From the NCBI RefSeq assembly GCF_900115695.1, contig NZ_FOXK01000001.1:372001-436000 (forward strand): 64,000 nt of DNA, given 5' to 3'. Positions 52,887 to 61,990 of this stretch are shown one piece after another. The position numbers and the translations under genes were made by a program. Below the pieces are notes generated by a model. The model saw only the letters and a list, made by a program, of their open reading frames with translations. It made no database searches and was not told where the DNA came from. This DNA is from Ectopseudomonas toyotomiensis. Its GTDB lineage: Bacteria > Pseudomonadota > Gammaproteobacteria > Pseudomonadales > Pseudomonadaceae. Within the stretch, counting starts at the first letter, position 1. Each line of letters starts with the position of its first letter.

Positions 52887-53963
52887 TCAGCTGCCGGTGC
52901 GCCTCAGGCTGGGGATGTACACCTCACCCGAGAACAGGCGACGGGCCGTGCGCACCAACGAGGCGCGCAGGTGCTCGGGGTTGCCATCTGCGGCAGGCTG
53001 CAGGGAAACCTCGATCTGCCCGCCCGGATGCTCCAGGCGTACCAGCGCCTCGCCTTCGATAGGCGCGACGTCGTGGGCGACGCTGCCGGGCAGCGCGCAG
53101 GCCGTGGCCAGGCCGATGGCACCAGTGGCGGCGACCGAGCGGTGGCAGGTATGCGGCATGAAATAGCGCACGCTCAGCGTGCCGCCGTGGCGTGCAGGCG
53201 CCAGCAGTACCGGCTTGGGGATGACCATCTGCGACACGTCGCCGAGGCCCATGGCCAAGCCGGCCTGCAGACGGATGCGTTCCAGGCGCTGGAGAAACGT
53301 GCTGTCGGCGTCCAGCTCGGCGGGCGACTCGTAGCCGGTCTTGCCCAGTGCCTCGGCATGCATCAGCACCATCGGCATGGCCATGTCGATACAGGTGGCG
53401 ACGACGCCATCGAACTCGTCACGCATGCGGCCGGTGGGCAGCAGGCGACCGGTCTTGGCACCAGCGGCGTTGAGGAAGGTCAGCTTGATCGGCGCGGCAG
53501 TGCCAGGTACGCCGTCGATGGCCGTGTCGCCGTCATAGCGTACGCGGCCGTTAGGGGTCATCACGTCGGAGTCGACGAAGGTGTTGGTGTTGAGGTTGCG
53601 GATACGCACGCGGGTCATCGGCGAGCTGGCATTGACCAGACCGTGCTCGATGGCGAACGGACCGATGGCGCAGAGCATGTTGCCGCAGTTGGGCGCGGTG
53701 TCGACGCGGCGCTGGGTGACCATGACCTGTACGAACAGGTAATCGACATCGGCATCCGGGTGCGGCGAACGGCTGACGATCGCCACCTTGCTGGTCTGCG
53801 GGCTGCCACCACCGATACCGTCGATTTCCAGCTCGTGGCCGGAGCCCATCAGGCTGAGCAGTACCTCGTCGCGCTGTTGCGGGTCAGTGGGCAGGTGATT
53901 GGCCAGGAAAACCGGCCCTTTCGAAGTGCCGCCTCGCATGAGTACACAAGGTACCGTCCGCAT
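52887..53963 (-). CDS. galD: 4-oxalomesaconate tautomerase / PrpF-like isomerase
   Basis: 358 residues of the PrpF/diaminopimelate-epimerase-like fold, nearly the length of P. putida GalD. Motifs include 'CVLMRGGTSKGPVFLANHLP', 'DGIGGGSPQTSKVAIV', 'DTAPNCGNMLCAIGPFAIE' with the Asn-Cys-Gly-Asn catalytic loop, and 'GDVSQMVIPKPVLLAP'. GalD tautomerises 4-oxalomesaconate in gallate breakdown, and relatives isomerise aconitate. No other gallate genes (galA, galB, galC) are here, and the neighbours are a tricarboxylate uptake system, so an aconitate-like substrate is at least as likely. It is the first gene of the operon, divergent from a LysR gene. Confidence 0.78.
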   Translation of the reverse strand: MRTVPCVLMRGGTSKGPVFLANHLPTDPQQRDEVLLSLMGSGHELEIDGIGGGSPQTSKVAIVSRSPHPDADVDYLFVQVMVTQRRVDTAPNCGNMLCAIGPFAIEHGLVNASSPMTRVRIRNLNTNTFVDSDVMTPNGRVRYDGDTAIDGVPGTAAPIKLTFLNAAGAKTGRLLPTGRMRDEFDGVVATCIDMAMPMVLMHAEALGKTGYESPAELDADSTFLQRLERIRLQAGLAMGLGDVSQMVIPKPVLLAPARHGGTLSVRYFMPHTCHRSVAATGAIGLATACALPGSVAHDVAPIEGEALVRLEHPGGQIEVSLQPAADGNPEHLRASLVRTARRLFSGEVYIPSLRRTGS

Positions 53964-54175
53964 GATGCCTCCAACGCAATAAAACTGATGATTGTTGCTT
54001 TGCGTCGATTATGCGGAGCCAATATTTATTCTGTAAAATGCATATATTTCTATATTTATTCCATTTAGCGCATTAATGCATGCGAGAGTTTCCTCACTTG
54101 CCAGTTCCGGGCCGAAAGACTAGGGTTCATTGGTAACTTTTAAACAAAAATACACACGACTGATAACCAAAGCGC

Positions 54176-55108
54176 ATGAATTACGAACTGCAAGACATCC
54201 GCGCTTTCGTGAAAATCGCCGAGTTCGGCAACTTTCACGAGGCCGCCAACGCCATTCATCTGTCGCAGCCGGCACTGACCCGGCGCATGCAGAAGCTGGA
54301 AGAGAGCCTCGGTATCCAGTTGCTGGACCGCACCACGCGCCGCGTCAGCCTGACAGCCGTGGGCCGGGATTTTCTGCCCAAGGCGCAGCGCCTGCTGGAC
54401 GACTTCGAGCGCTCGATCCTCGGCATCCGCGAACTGGCCGAGCGCCAGTCCGGCCAGGTCACCCTCGCCTGCATCCCGACGGCTGCCTTCTACTTCCTGC
54501 CGACGGTGATCCGCGCCTTCAACCTGCAGTACCCGAAGATCCGCATCCGTATTCTCGACCTCAGCGCCCACGAGGGGCTGGAGGCGGTGATCCGTGGCGA
54601 GGCGGATTTCGGCATCAACATGCAGAGCGGGCAGAGCGCAGAAATCGACTTCACGCCGCTGGTCAACGAGCCTTTCGTGCTCGCCTGCCGGCGTGATCAT
54701 CCCCTGGCCAAGCAGCCGGAAGTGGCCTGGCGCGAGCTCAGCGACTACCGCCTGATCGGCGTCGGCCGCCTCAGTGGCAACCGCGTGCTGCTCGATCACG
54801 GACTGGCCCATCTCGACTGGCGCCCGAGCTGGTTCTACGAGGTGCAGCATCTTTCGACATCGCTGGGCATGGTCGAGGCCGGCCTGGGCATCGCCGCCCT
54901 CCCCAGCCTGGCGATGCCGGCCGAGGATCATCCGATCCTGGTCAGTCGCCCGCTGGTCGACCCGGTAATCAGCCGTACCCTGGGTCTGGTGCGCCGTCGC
55001 GGCTCTTCACTGTCGCCGGCGGCCGAACAGTTCGTCGAAACCCTGTTGCGGCAATGGCCGAGCTACACCTCCATCGGCACCAGCAATCCCGCCGAACTCG
55101 AAAGCTGA
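54176..55108 (+). CDS. LysR-family regulator, divergent from the polycarboxylate operon
   Basis: 310 residues. The winged helix is 'YELQDIRAFVKIAEFGNFHEAANAIHLSQPALTRRMQKLEESLGIQLLDRTTRRVSLT', followed by an effector domain. It is transcribed away from the galD-like gene across a 212-nt spacer (53964-54175) that is notably AT-rich around 54000-54070, the usual place for a LysR operator. It is therefore the probable activator of galD-oprD-tctCBA. The effector is unknown. Confidence 0.9.
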   Translation: MNYELQDIRAFVKIAEFGNFHEAANAIHLSQPALTRRMQKLEESLGIQLLDRTTRRVSLTAVGRDFLPKAQRLLDDFERSILGIRELAERQSGQVTLACIPTAAFYFLPTVIRAFNLQYPKIRIRILDLSAHEGLEAVIRGEADFGINMQSGQSAEIDFTPLVNEPFVLACRRDHPLAKQPEVAWRELSDYRLIGVGRLSGNRVLLDHGLAHLDWRPSWFYEVQHLSTSLGMVEAGLGIAALPSLAMPAEDHPILVSRPLVDPVISRTLGLVRRRGSSLSPAAEQFVETLLRQWPSYTSIGTSNPAELES

Positions 55109-55237
55109 GCTATCGCCAGGGCCGGCGTCGCACCCGCCGCCGGTCCGGTGCGCCTTCGTACCCAGCCGCCAAGCAAGACAGGCCGCCGAAAACCCGGATA
55201 ATGGCGGCCATTTTGTTTCGCTCGCTGGTATTGCCTC

Positions 55238-57436
55238 ATGGAAATCAAGGTCAACTTTCTCGACAACCTTCGCCTCGAAGCCAAGTTCGATGACTTCACG
55301 GTGATCGCCGATCAGCCGATCCGCTACAAGGGCGACGGTTCGGCACCGGGGCCGTTCGACTACTTCCTGGCCTCCTCGGCGCTTTGCGCGGCGTACTTCG
55401 TCAAGCTGTACTGCCAGACGCGCGACATTCCCACCGAGAACATCCGCCTGTCGCAGAACAACATCGTCGATCCGGAGAATCGCTACGCGCAGATTTTCAA
55501 GATCCAGGTCGAGCTGCCGGCAGACATTTCCGAGAAGGATCGCCAGGGCATCCTGCGCTCGATCGACCGCTGCACGGTGAAGAAGGTGGTGCAGCAAGGC
55601 CCCGAGTTCATCATCGAGGAAGTCGACAACCTCGATGCCGATGCCCAGGCGCTGCTGATGCCGGTGAGTGACACCACCACCTACATCCCTGGCAAGGACC
55701 TGCCGCTGGAGCAGACCATCGCCAATATGTCGGGCATCCTCGCCGAGCTGGGGATGAAGATCGAGATCGCCTCCTGGCGCAACATCGTGCCCAACGTCTG
55801 GTCGTTGCACATTCGCGATGCGCAGTCGAACCTGTGCTTCACCAACGGCAAGGGTGCGAGCAAGGAAAGCGCTCTGGCCTCGGCCCTGGGCGAGTTCATC
55901 GAGCGGCTGAACTGCAACTTCTTCTACAACGACCAGTTCTGGGGCGAGGACATCGCCAATGCCGAGTTCGTCCACTACCCCAACGAGCGCTGGTTCAAGC
56001 CGGGCCCGAAGGATGCGCTGCCCGAAGAAATCCTCGACAAGCACTGCCGGGCCATCTTCGATCCGGACGGCGAGCTGCGCGCCTCGCACCTGTTCGACAC
56101 CAACTCGGGCAACACCGCGCGCGGTATCTGCTCGCTACCCTTCGTGCGCCGCAGCGATGGCGAGACGGTGTACTTCCCCTCCAACCTGATCGAGAACCTG
56201 TACCTGTCCAACGGCATGAGCGCCGGCAACACCCTTAGTGAGGCCCAGGTGCAGTGCCTGTCGGAAATCTTCGAGCGCGCGGTCAAGCGCGAGATTCTGG
56301 AGAACGAGCTGTGCCTGCCGGATGTGCCGCAGGACGTGCTGGCCAGGTACCCGACCATCGTCGCCGGCATCCAGGGCCTGGAGGAGCAAGGCTTTCCGGT
56401 ACTGGTCAAAGATGCCTCGCTCGGTGGTGAATTCCCAGTGATGTGCGTGACCCTGATGAACCCGCGCACCGGCGGCGTATTCGCCTCCTTCGGCGCGCAC
56501 CCGAGCCTGGAAGTGGCGCTGGAGCGCAGCCTCACCGAACTGCTCCAGGGCCGCAGCTTCGAAGGGCTCAACGACCTGCCGCAGCCGACCTTCGACAGCC
56601 TGGCGCTGACCGAGCCGAACAACTTCGTCGAGCACTTCATCGACTCCAGCGGCGTGGTGTCCTGGCGCTTCTTCGGCGCCACGCCGGATTTCGAATTCGT
56701 CGAGTGGGATTTCTCCGGCGAGGGCAGCGACTCCAACGAGCAGGAAGCCGCAACCCTGTTCGGCATCCTCGAGGACATGGGCAAGGAAGTCTACGTGGCC
56801 ACCTATGACGACCTCGGCGCCAACGCCTGCCGCATCCTGGTGCCGGGTTATTCGGAGATCTACCCGGTCGAGGATCTGATCTGGGACAACACCAACAAGG
56901 CGCTGCTGTTCCGCAAGGACATCCTCAACCTGCACGCCCTGAGCGACCGCGAACTGAAGTCGCTGCTGCGCAACCTCAACAACACCGAGGTCGACGACTA
57001 CACCGACATCACCACGCTGATCGGCATCGAGTTCGACGACAACACGGTGTGGGGCCAACTGACCATCCTCGAGCTGAAGCTGTTGATCAACCTGGCGCTG
57101 AAGAAATACGACGACGCCAAGGAGCTGGTCGAGGCCTTCCTGCAGTACAACGACAACACCGTCGAACGCGGCCTGTTCTACCAGGCGGTCAACGCCGTGC
57201 TGGAAATCCAGCTGGACGATGAGCTGGAGCTGACCGACTACGAACACAACCTGCGGCGCATGTTCGGCAACGAGCGCATGGACGCGGTGATCGGCTCAGT
57301 AAACGGCAGCGTGCGCTTCCATGGCCTGACGCCGACCAGCATGAAACTCGAAGGCCTGGACAAGCACCTGCGCCTGATCGACAGCTACAAGAAACTGCAC
57401 GCGGCGCGGGCCAAAGCAGCGGGCCTGGCCGGCTGA
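55238..57436 (+). CDS. OsmC domain-YcaO domain fusion protein
   Basis: 732 residues. Residues 1 to about 145 form an OsmC-like domain with two conserved cysteines (in 'LASSALCAAYFV' and 'SIDRCTVKKV'), a possible thiol peroxidase pair. Residues about 160-580 form a YcaO domain: 'SNLCFTNGKGASKESALASALGEFIERLNC' and 'EAQVQCLSEIFERAVKREI' carry the acidic ATP/Mg sites, then 'GAHPSLEVALERSLTELLQGR'. The rest is the helical C-terminal region found in E. coli YcaO. YcaO proteins use ATP to activate amide backbones; the E. coli form affects methylthiolation of ribosomal protein S12. A MobA-like gene follows by 2 nt. Confidence 0.9.
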   Translation: MEIKVNFLDNLRLEAKFDDFTVIADQPIRYKGDGSAPGPFDYFLASSALCAAYFVKLYCQTRDIPTENIRLSQNNIVDPENRYAQIFKIQVELPADISEKDRQGILRSIDRCTVKKVVQQGPEFIIEEVDNLDADAQALLMPVSDTTTYIPGKDLPLEQTIANMSGILAELGMKIEIASWRNIVPNVWSLHIRDAQSNLCFTNGKGASKESALASALGEFIERLNCNFFYNDQFWGEDIANAEFVHYPNERWFKPGPKDALPEEILDKHCRAIFDPDGELRASHLFDTNSGNTARGICSLPFVRRSDGETVYFPSNLIENLYLSNGMSAGNTLSEAQVQCLSEIFERAVKREILENELCLPDVPQDVLARYPTIVAGIQGLEEQGFPVLVKDASLGGEFPVMCVTLMNPRTGGVFASFGAHPSLEVALERSLTELLQGRSFEGLNDLPQPTFDSLALTEPNNFVEHFIDSSGVVSWRFFGATPDFEFVEWDFSGEGSDSNEQEAATLFGILEDMGKEVYVATYDDLGANACRILVPGYSEIYPVEDLIWDNTNKALLFRKDILNLHALSDRELKSLLRNLNNTEVDDYTDITTLIGIEFDDNTVWGQLTILELKLLINLALKKYDDAKELVEAFLQYNDNTVERGLFYQAVNAVLEIQLDDELELTDYEHNLRRMFGNERMDAVIGSVNGSVRFHGLTPTSMKLEGLDKHLRLIDSYKKLHAARAKAAGLAG

Positions 57437-57438
57437 GC

Positions 57439-58032
57439 ATGGCCAGCGAGCGCCCTGCCCAGGCCGTCGCCGCGCTGATGCTGGCGGCCGGGTACAGCCG
57501 CCGTTTCGGTGCCGACAAGCGCCGGCTTGTGCTCGGCGACGGCCGTTCGCTGCTGGCAGCCAGCCTGGCACTGCCCTGTTCGATGCTCGAAGAAGTCTGG
57601 CTGGTGCTGCGCCCGGACGAGTCCATCACGGAGCTGGGATTACCCGCCAGCATCAAGCTCGTCCAGCATCCGCTAACGGCCCAGGGCATGGGCCACAGCC
57701 TGGCCGCAGGCGCCGAGCGACTGCTGGTCGAATCCGACGCTGATTCCGTGGCGATCTTTCTCGCCGATATGCCGTCGATTCACCGCCACAGCCTCGAGGC
57801 GCTGATGGCCTGCGCCGCCTCAAACCGCATCGTGTTGCCCAGCCATCAAGACAAACGCGGCCATCCGGTAGTGTTCGGCCGCGATTTCTGGCCGCAGCTG
57901 GCAACGCTCGGCGGCGACGCCGGTGCCAAGGCCGTGCTTCAGCACAACGCCGAGGCGCTGCATATCGTCGAGCTGGACGACCCGGGCGTGCTGCAGGACA
58001 TCGACACCCCGGCAGACCTGATTCAGCTCTAG
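57439..58032 (+). CDS. MobA/MocA-like nucleotidyltransferase
   Basis: 197 residues of the NTP-transferase (MobA-like, MocA/CoxI-associated) group. 'VAALMLAAGYSRRFGADKRRLVLGDGRSLL' is the nucleotide-binding loop with the variant Gly-x-Ser-x-Arg-(Phe)-Gly motif, 'VAIFLADMPSI' holds the metal-binding Asp, and 'GHPVVFGRDFWPQL' and 'LDDPGVLQDIDTPADL' complete the pattern. Such enzymes attach CMP or GMP to the molybdenum cofactor for xanthine dehydrogenase-type enzymes. No such enzyme is nearby. Coupling to the OsmC-YcaO gene (2-nt gap) is unexpected and the real substrate is open. Confidence 0.85.
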   Translation: MASERPAQAVAALMLAAGYSRRFGADKRRLVLGDGRSLLAASLALPCSMLEEVWLVLRPDESITELGLPASIKLVQHPLTAQGMGHSLAAGAERLLVESDADSVAIFLADMPSIHRHSLEALMACAASNRIVLPSHQDKRGHPVVFGRDFWPQLATLGGDAGAKAVLQHNAEALHIVELDDPGVLQDIDTPADLIQL

Positions 58033-58036
58033 ATTC

Positions 58037-58088
58037 GTAGGGCGGGTGCAACTTGCCACAACTCAGGTGGCGGGTTTCACCCGCCCTA
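58037..58088. repeat. Inverted repeat of the GTAGGGCGGGT family
   Basis: GTAGGGCGGGTG at the left (58037-58048) and CACCCGCCCTAC at the right (about 58078-58089) enclose a second inner copy, GGCGGGTTTCACCCGCC. It lies between the converging MobA-like and dhcR genes, touches the dhcR stop, and may act as a bidirectional transcript barrier. Confidence 0.7.
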
Positions 58089-58970
58089 CTGCCCAGTCTG
58101 GCGCAACAACACCTCACTCAAGGCCTGCGCCGCACTGGACAACTGGCGCCCAGCCTGGTGCAGCAGGCCGACGCGGCGCGACACCTGTGGCTCGCTGAGC
58201 GGCAGGCAGCACGCGCCGAGCTCTTCCATCTGCTGCCGGCACAGTTGCGGTACGGCGCTGACGCCAAGGCCTTCGGCAACCATACGGCCGACCGTGACCA
58301 ACTGGTGGCTCTCGAACGCCACCGGCAGCTTGCCGTGACGCGCGGTGACGCTGTCTTCCAGCAGCAGGCGTACCGCCGAGGGGCGTTGCAGGGTGATGAA
58401 GGGCTGCTCCAGCAACTGTGCCCAGGTCAGCGCTTCGTGGTCGGCAAGATTGCTGGCTGCCGGCACCACGGCAACGAAACGGTCCTCGTACAGCGGGGTG
58501 AACTGCAGGCCATCGAGGGTCGCCGGCTCGAAGGCGATGCCCAGCTCGACGCGACCGTCGCGCACCATCTCCATCACCTGTTCGTTGATCACGTCGTGCA
58601 CCGCCACGTTGACCCGTGGGTAGGCGTCACGAAAGGCGCGTAGCGCCGCCGGCAGGCGGTTGCCGGCGAACGACGGCATGGCCGCTACCGCCACCTTGCC
58701 CATCTGCAAAGTGAAGTGCTGGCGCAGCAGGTCCTCGGCGTTGTCCCAGTCGGCCAGCAAGCGCACGGCAATCGGCAGCAGCGTCTCGCCCTCGGGCGTC
58801 AGCGCCACGCTGCGGGTGGTGCGCACCAGCAACTGGCCACCGAGCGATTGCTCCAGGTTCTTGATCGCCAGGCTCAGCGCCGGCTGCGACAGATGCAGGC
58901 GCTCGCAGGCCTGGGCGAAGCTCAGGCTTTGCGCCACGGCGAGAAAGGCGCGTAGCTGCTTGACGGTCAT
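58086..58970 (-). CDS. dhcR: LysR-family regulator of the CoA-transferase genes (DhcR type)
   Basis: 294 residues from the ATG at 58970. The winged helix is 'TVKQLRAFLAVAQSLSFAQACERLHLSQPALSLAIKNLEQSLGGQLLVRTTRSVALTPEG'. It is divergent from dhcA across a 123-nt spacer, exactly as dhcR stands to dhcAB in P. aeruginosa, where it activates the dehydrocarnitine CoA-transferase genes. The spacer near the start is AT-rich, with an imperfect dyad around 58971-59015. The symbol is given by synteny. Confidence 0.8.
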   Translation of the reverse strand: MTVKQLRAFLAVAQSLSFAQACERLHLSQPALSLAIKNLEQSLGGQLLVRTTRSVALTPEGETLLPIAVRLLADWDNAEDLLRQHFTLQMGKVAVAAMPSFAGNRLPAALRAFRDAYPRVNVAVHDVINEQVMEMVRDGRVELGIAFEPATLDGLQFTPLYEDRFVAVVPAASNLADHEALTWAQLLEQPFITLQRPSAVRLLLEDSVTARHGKLPVAFESHQLVTVGRMVAEGLGVSAVPQLCRQQMEELGACCLPLSEPQVSRRVGLLHQAGRQLSSAAQALSEVLLRQTGQ

Positions 58971-59093
58971 TGATTTATTTACCTGATCAATCAAGAGGAA
59001 AAACAAACTTAACAAATAAGCTCGCAGCACTGAAGCTTGACCGCAGCCTGGCAGTGCTCCTGCCCCATAACGACAAAAGAGAGGCAGCCTCGA

Positions 59094-59792
59094 ATGAGCG
59101 GACTCGACAAACGCGTCGGCAGCTATGAAGAAGCCCTGCACGGCCTGCAGGACGGCATGACCGTACTGGCCGGCGGTTTCGGCCTGTGCGGCATCCCCGA
59201 GAATCTGATTGCAGAGATCCGCCGTCGTGGCGTGCGCGATCTGACCGTGGTGTCCAACAATTGCGGCGTCGATGGTTTCGGCCTCGGCGTGCTGCTGGAG
59301 GACCGGCAGATCCGCAAGATGGTCGCCTCTTATGTCGGCGAGAACGCCCTGTTCGAGCAGCAACTGCTCTCCGGCGAGCTGGAAGTCGAACTGACCCCGC
59401 AAGGCACCCTGGCCGAGAAGCTTCGCGCCGGCGGCGCCGGTATCCCCGCTTTCTTCACTGCCACCGGCTACGGCACCCCGGTTGCCGAAGGCAAGGAGGC
59501 GCGCGAGATCAACGGCCGCCACTACATCCTCGAGCCGGCCATCACCGGCGACTTCGCCATCGTAAAAGGCTGGAAGGCCGACCACTTCGGCAACGTGGTC
59601 TACCGCCACACCGCGCAGAACTTCAACCCGGTGGTCGCCACCGCCGGGCGCATCACCGTGGTCGAGGTCGAGGAGATCGTCGAGCCCGGTGAACTCGACC
59701 CGACGCAGATTCACACGCCCGGCATCTACGTCGACCGGCTGATCTGCGGCAGCTTCGAGAAACGCATCGAAAAACGCACGCTGCGCGCCTGA
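59094..59792 (+). CDS. dhcA: 3-ketoacid CoA-transferase subunit A (dehydrocarnitine/acetoacetate type)
   Basis: 232 residues of the CoA-transferase family I alpha subunit. '[17 protein letters not shown]' and '[31 protein letters not shown]' are the usual N-terminal motifs; '[20 protein letters not shown]' follows. With subunit B it moves CoA onto short 3-keto acids such as acetoacetate or 3-dehydrocarnitine. The ATG at 59094 was chosen from family length; it is 11 nt from the dhcB start at its other end. Synteny with P. aeruginosa dhcR-dhcA-dhcB-atoB supports the symbol. Confidence 0.88.
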   Translation: MSGLDKRVGSYEEALHGLQDGMTVLAGGFGLCGIPENLIAEIRRRGVRDLTVVSNNCGVDGFGLGVLLEDRQIRKMVASYVGENALFEQQLLSGELEVELTPQGTLAEKLRAGGAGIPAFFTATGYGTPVAEGKEAREINGRHYILEPAITGDFAIVKGWKADHFGNVVYRHTAQNFNPVVATAGRITVVEVEEIVEPGELDPTQIHTPGIYVDRLICGSFEKRIEKRTLRA

Positions 59793-59803
59793 GGAGAAAG
59801 ACC

Positions 59804-60460
59804 ATGGCTCTTACCCGTGAACAGATGGCCCAGCGCGTCGCCCGCGAGCTGCGGGACGGCTTCTACGTCAACCTCGGCATCGGCATCCCTACCCTGGTGG
59901 CCAACTACGTGCCCGAGGGCATGCAGGTGATGCTGCAGTCGGAGAACGGCCTGCTCGGCATGGGCGCCTTCCCCACCGAAGACGAAGTGGACGCCGACAT
60001 GATCAACGCCGGCAAGCAGACCGTCACCGCGATCAAGGGCGCGGCGATCTTCGACTCGTCGCAGTCCTTCGCCATGATCCGTGGCGGCCATGTCGACCTG
60101 ACAGTGCTCGGCGCCTTCGAGGTGGACGTGCGCGGCAACATCGCCTCCTGGATGATCCCCGGCAAGCTGGTCAAGGGCATGGGCGGCGCCATGGACCTGG
60201 TGGCCGGCGCCGATAACATCATCGTCACCATGACCCATGCCTCCAAGGACGGCGAATCCAAGCTGTTGGAGCATTGCAGCCTGCCGCTGACCGGCTGTGG
60301 CTGCATTCGCAAGGTGCTGACCGACCTGGCCTACCTGGAGATCGAAGACAACGCCTTCATCCTGCGCGAGCGCGCACCGGGCGTCAGCGTCGAGGAAATC
60401 GTCGCCAAGACCGCCGGCAAGCTGATCGTTCCCGAACACGTACCGGAAATGAGCTTCTAA
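59804..60460 (+). CDS. dhcB: 3-ketoacid CoA-transferase subunit B
   Basis: 218 residues, family I beta subunit. The catalytic glutamate that forms the CoA thioester is Glu47 in 'LQSENGLLGMG'. 'NLGIGIPTLVANYVPEG' precedes it, and 'GGHVDLTVLGAFEVDVRGNIASWMIPGKLVKGMGGAMDLV' is the usual core. It forms a complex with DhcA. A strong terminator 9 nt after the stop separates it from atoB, so atoB needs its own promoter or read-through. Confidence 0.9.
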   Translation: MALTREQMAQRVARELRDGFYVNLGIGIPTLVANYVPEGMQVMLQSENGLLGMGAFPTEDEVDADMINAGKQTVTAIKGAAIFDSSQSFAMIRGGHVDLTVLGAFEVDVRGNIASWMIPGKLVKGMGGAMDLVAGADNIIVTMTHASKDGESKLLEHCSLPLTGCGCIRKVLTDLAYLEIEDNAFILRERAPGVSVEEIVAKTAGKLIVPEHVPEMSF

Positions 60461-60469
60461 GTTGTCTAC

Positions 60470-60514
60470 CGTTCTGTAGGCGCCACCACGCACGGCGCCT
60501 ACGGAACGTTTTTT
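60470..60514 (+). terminator. Strong Rho-independent terminator after dhcB
   Basis: CGTTCTGTAGGCGCC (60470-60484) pairs with GGCGCCTACGGAACG (60494-60508), about 15 bp with one mismatch, and is followed by six T residues (509-514). Confidence 0.92.
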
Positions 60515-60531
60515 AGCTATGTCCTACACAC

Positions 60532-60555
60532 TGTAGGAGCGGATTCATCCGCGAA
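60532..60555. repeat. Single REP-type unit
   Basis: TGTAGGAGCGGATTCATCCG followed by CGAA is a one-unit REP hairpin in the dhcB-atoB spacer, related to the pair at 11583-11651 with two compensating changes in the stem (CTTCAG to ATTCAT). Confidence 0.8.
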
Positions 60556-60590
60556 GCTTTTTCCGCCCTACCGCGCCAAGAGGATTCCCC

Positions 60591-61769
60591 ATGCAAGACG
60601 TCGTCATCGTTGCCGCAACCCGCACCGCCATCGGCAGCTTCCAGGGCAGCCTGGCCGATATTCCCGCGCCGGAGCTCGGCGCCATCGTCATCAAGCGCCT
60701 GCTGGAACAGACCGGCCTCGACGCGGCCCAGGTCGATGAAGTCATCCTCGGCCAGGTACTTACCGCAGGCTCCGGCCAGAACACCGCACGCCAGGCCGCC
60801 ATCCGCGCCGGCCTGCCCCATGCCGTACCGGCCATGACCCTGAACAAGGTCTGCGGCTCGGGCCTCAAGGCCCTGCACCTGGCCACCCAGGCCATTCGCT
60901 GTGGCGACGCCGAGGTCATCATCGCCGGCGGCATGGAGAACATGAGCCTGGCCCCCTACGTGCTGCCCAAGGCGCGCACCGGCCTGCGCATGGGTCATGC
61001 ACAGATGCTCGACAGCATGATCGTCGACGGCCTGTGGGACGCCTTCAACGACTACCACATGGGCATCACTGCCGAGAACCTGGTGGAGAAATACGGCATC
61101 AGCCGTGAAGCCCAGGACGCCTTCGCCGCCGAGTCGCAGCAGAAGGCCGTGGCTGCCATCGAAGCCGGTCGCTTCGACGCCGAGATCACTCCAGTGCTGA
61201 TCCCGCAGCGCAAGGGTGACCCCGTCGCCTTCGCCCGTGACGAGCAGCCGCGTGCCGGCACCACCGCCGAATCCCTGGCCAAGCTCAAACCCGCATTCAA
61301 GAAAGACGGCAGCGTTACCGCCGGCAACGCCTCCAGCCTCAACGACGGCGCCGCTGCGGTGCTGCTGATGAGCGCAGCCAAGGCGCAGGCACTGGGTCTG
61401 CCCGTGCTGGCGAAGATCAAAGGCTATGCCAACGCCGGTGTCGACCCGGCGATCATGGGCATCGCCCCGGTTTCCGCCACCCGCCGTTGCCTGGACAAGG
61501 CTGGCTGGAGCCTGGCCGATCTGGACCTGATCGAGGCCAACGAGGCCTTCGCGGCCCAGGCGCTGTCGGTCGGCCAGGAGTTGGGCTGGGATGCAGACAA
61601 GGTCAATGTCAACGGCGGCGCCATCGCCCTTGGCCATCCCATCGGTGCCTCGGGCTGCCGCGTGCTGGTGACCCTGCTGCACGAGATGATCCGTCGCGAC
61701 GCGAAGAAAGGCCTGGCGACTCTGTGCATTGGCGGTGGCCAGGGCGTGGCACTGGCCATCGAGCGCTAA
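60591..61769 (+). CDS. atoB: Acetyl-CoA C-acetyltransferase (thiolase)
   Basis: 392 residues, full thiolase length. The nucleophilic Cys88 is in '[11 protein letters not shown]', the His is in '[14 protein letters not shown]', and the second Cys at about 379 is in 'LCIGGGQG'. It cleaves acetoacetyl-CoA, made by the DhcAB transferase, into two acetyl-CoA, or runs in reverse. It follows dhcB after a terminator and a REP unit and precedes the short-chain fatty acid transporter gene by 221 nt. Confidence 0.92.
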   Translation: MQDVVIVAATRTAIGSFQGSLADIPAPELGAIVIKRLLEQTGLDAAQVDEVILGQVLTAGSGQNTARQAAIRAGLPHAVPAMTLNKVCGSGLKALHLATQAIRCGDAEVIIAGGMENMSLAPYVLPKARTGLRMGHAQMLDSMIVDGLWDAFNDYHMGITAENLVEKYGISREAQDAFAAESQQKAVAAIEAGRFDAEITPVLIPQRKGDPVAFARDEQPRAGTTAESLAKLKPAFKKDGSVTAGNASSLNDGAAAVLLMSAAKAQALGLPVLAKIKGYANAGVDPAIMGIAPVSATRRCLDKAGWSLADLDLIEANEAFAAQALSVGQELGWDADKVNVNGGAIALGHPIGASGCRVLVTLLHEMIRRDAKKGLATLCIGGGQGVALAIER

Positions 61770-61849
61770 TGAGGATCACGTCAGGTGGATTGCGCTTCAC
61801 CGCTGTGCTGGATGTAAGAAGCGACATCCACCCTACAAGCTGAATCACC

Positions 61850-61874
61850 GTAGCCCGGATTACCTCCGGGCTAC
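61850..61874. repeat. Intergenic hairpin repeat
   Basis: GTAGCCCGGA (61850-61859) with TCCGGGCTAC (61865-61874). It lies in the atoB-atoE spacer (61770-61990), beside a smaller GGATGT...ACATCC pair; no gene is seen there. Confidence 0.7.
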
Positions 61875-61990
61875 ACCAACCAGCTCGGCCTCGGCCGGGC
61901 TTTGTAGTATCCAGTGCAAATCAGAGGCGTAACCAACCTCGAATGCCTGGTTAAAGCCCTTACACAACCATAAGAAAGAGGCATCACCCC

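Noticed and set aside
52887..53963. A gallate degradation operon
   Set aside because: Only the galD-like gene is present; no dioxygenase, hydratase, aldolase or gallate transporter gene is nearby.
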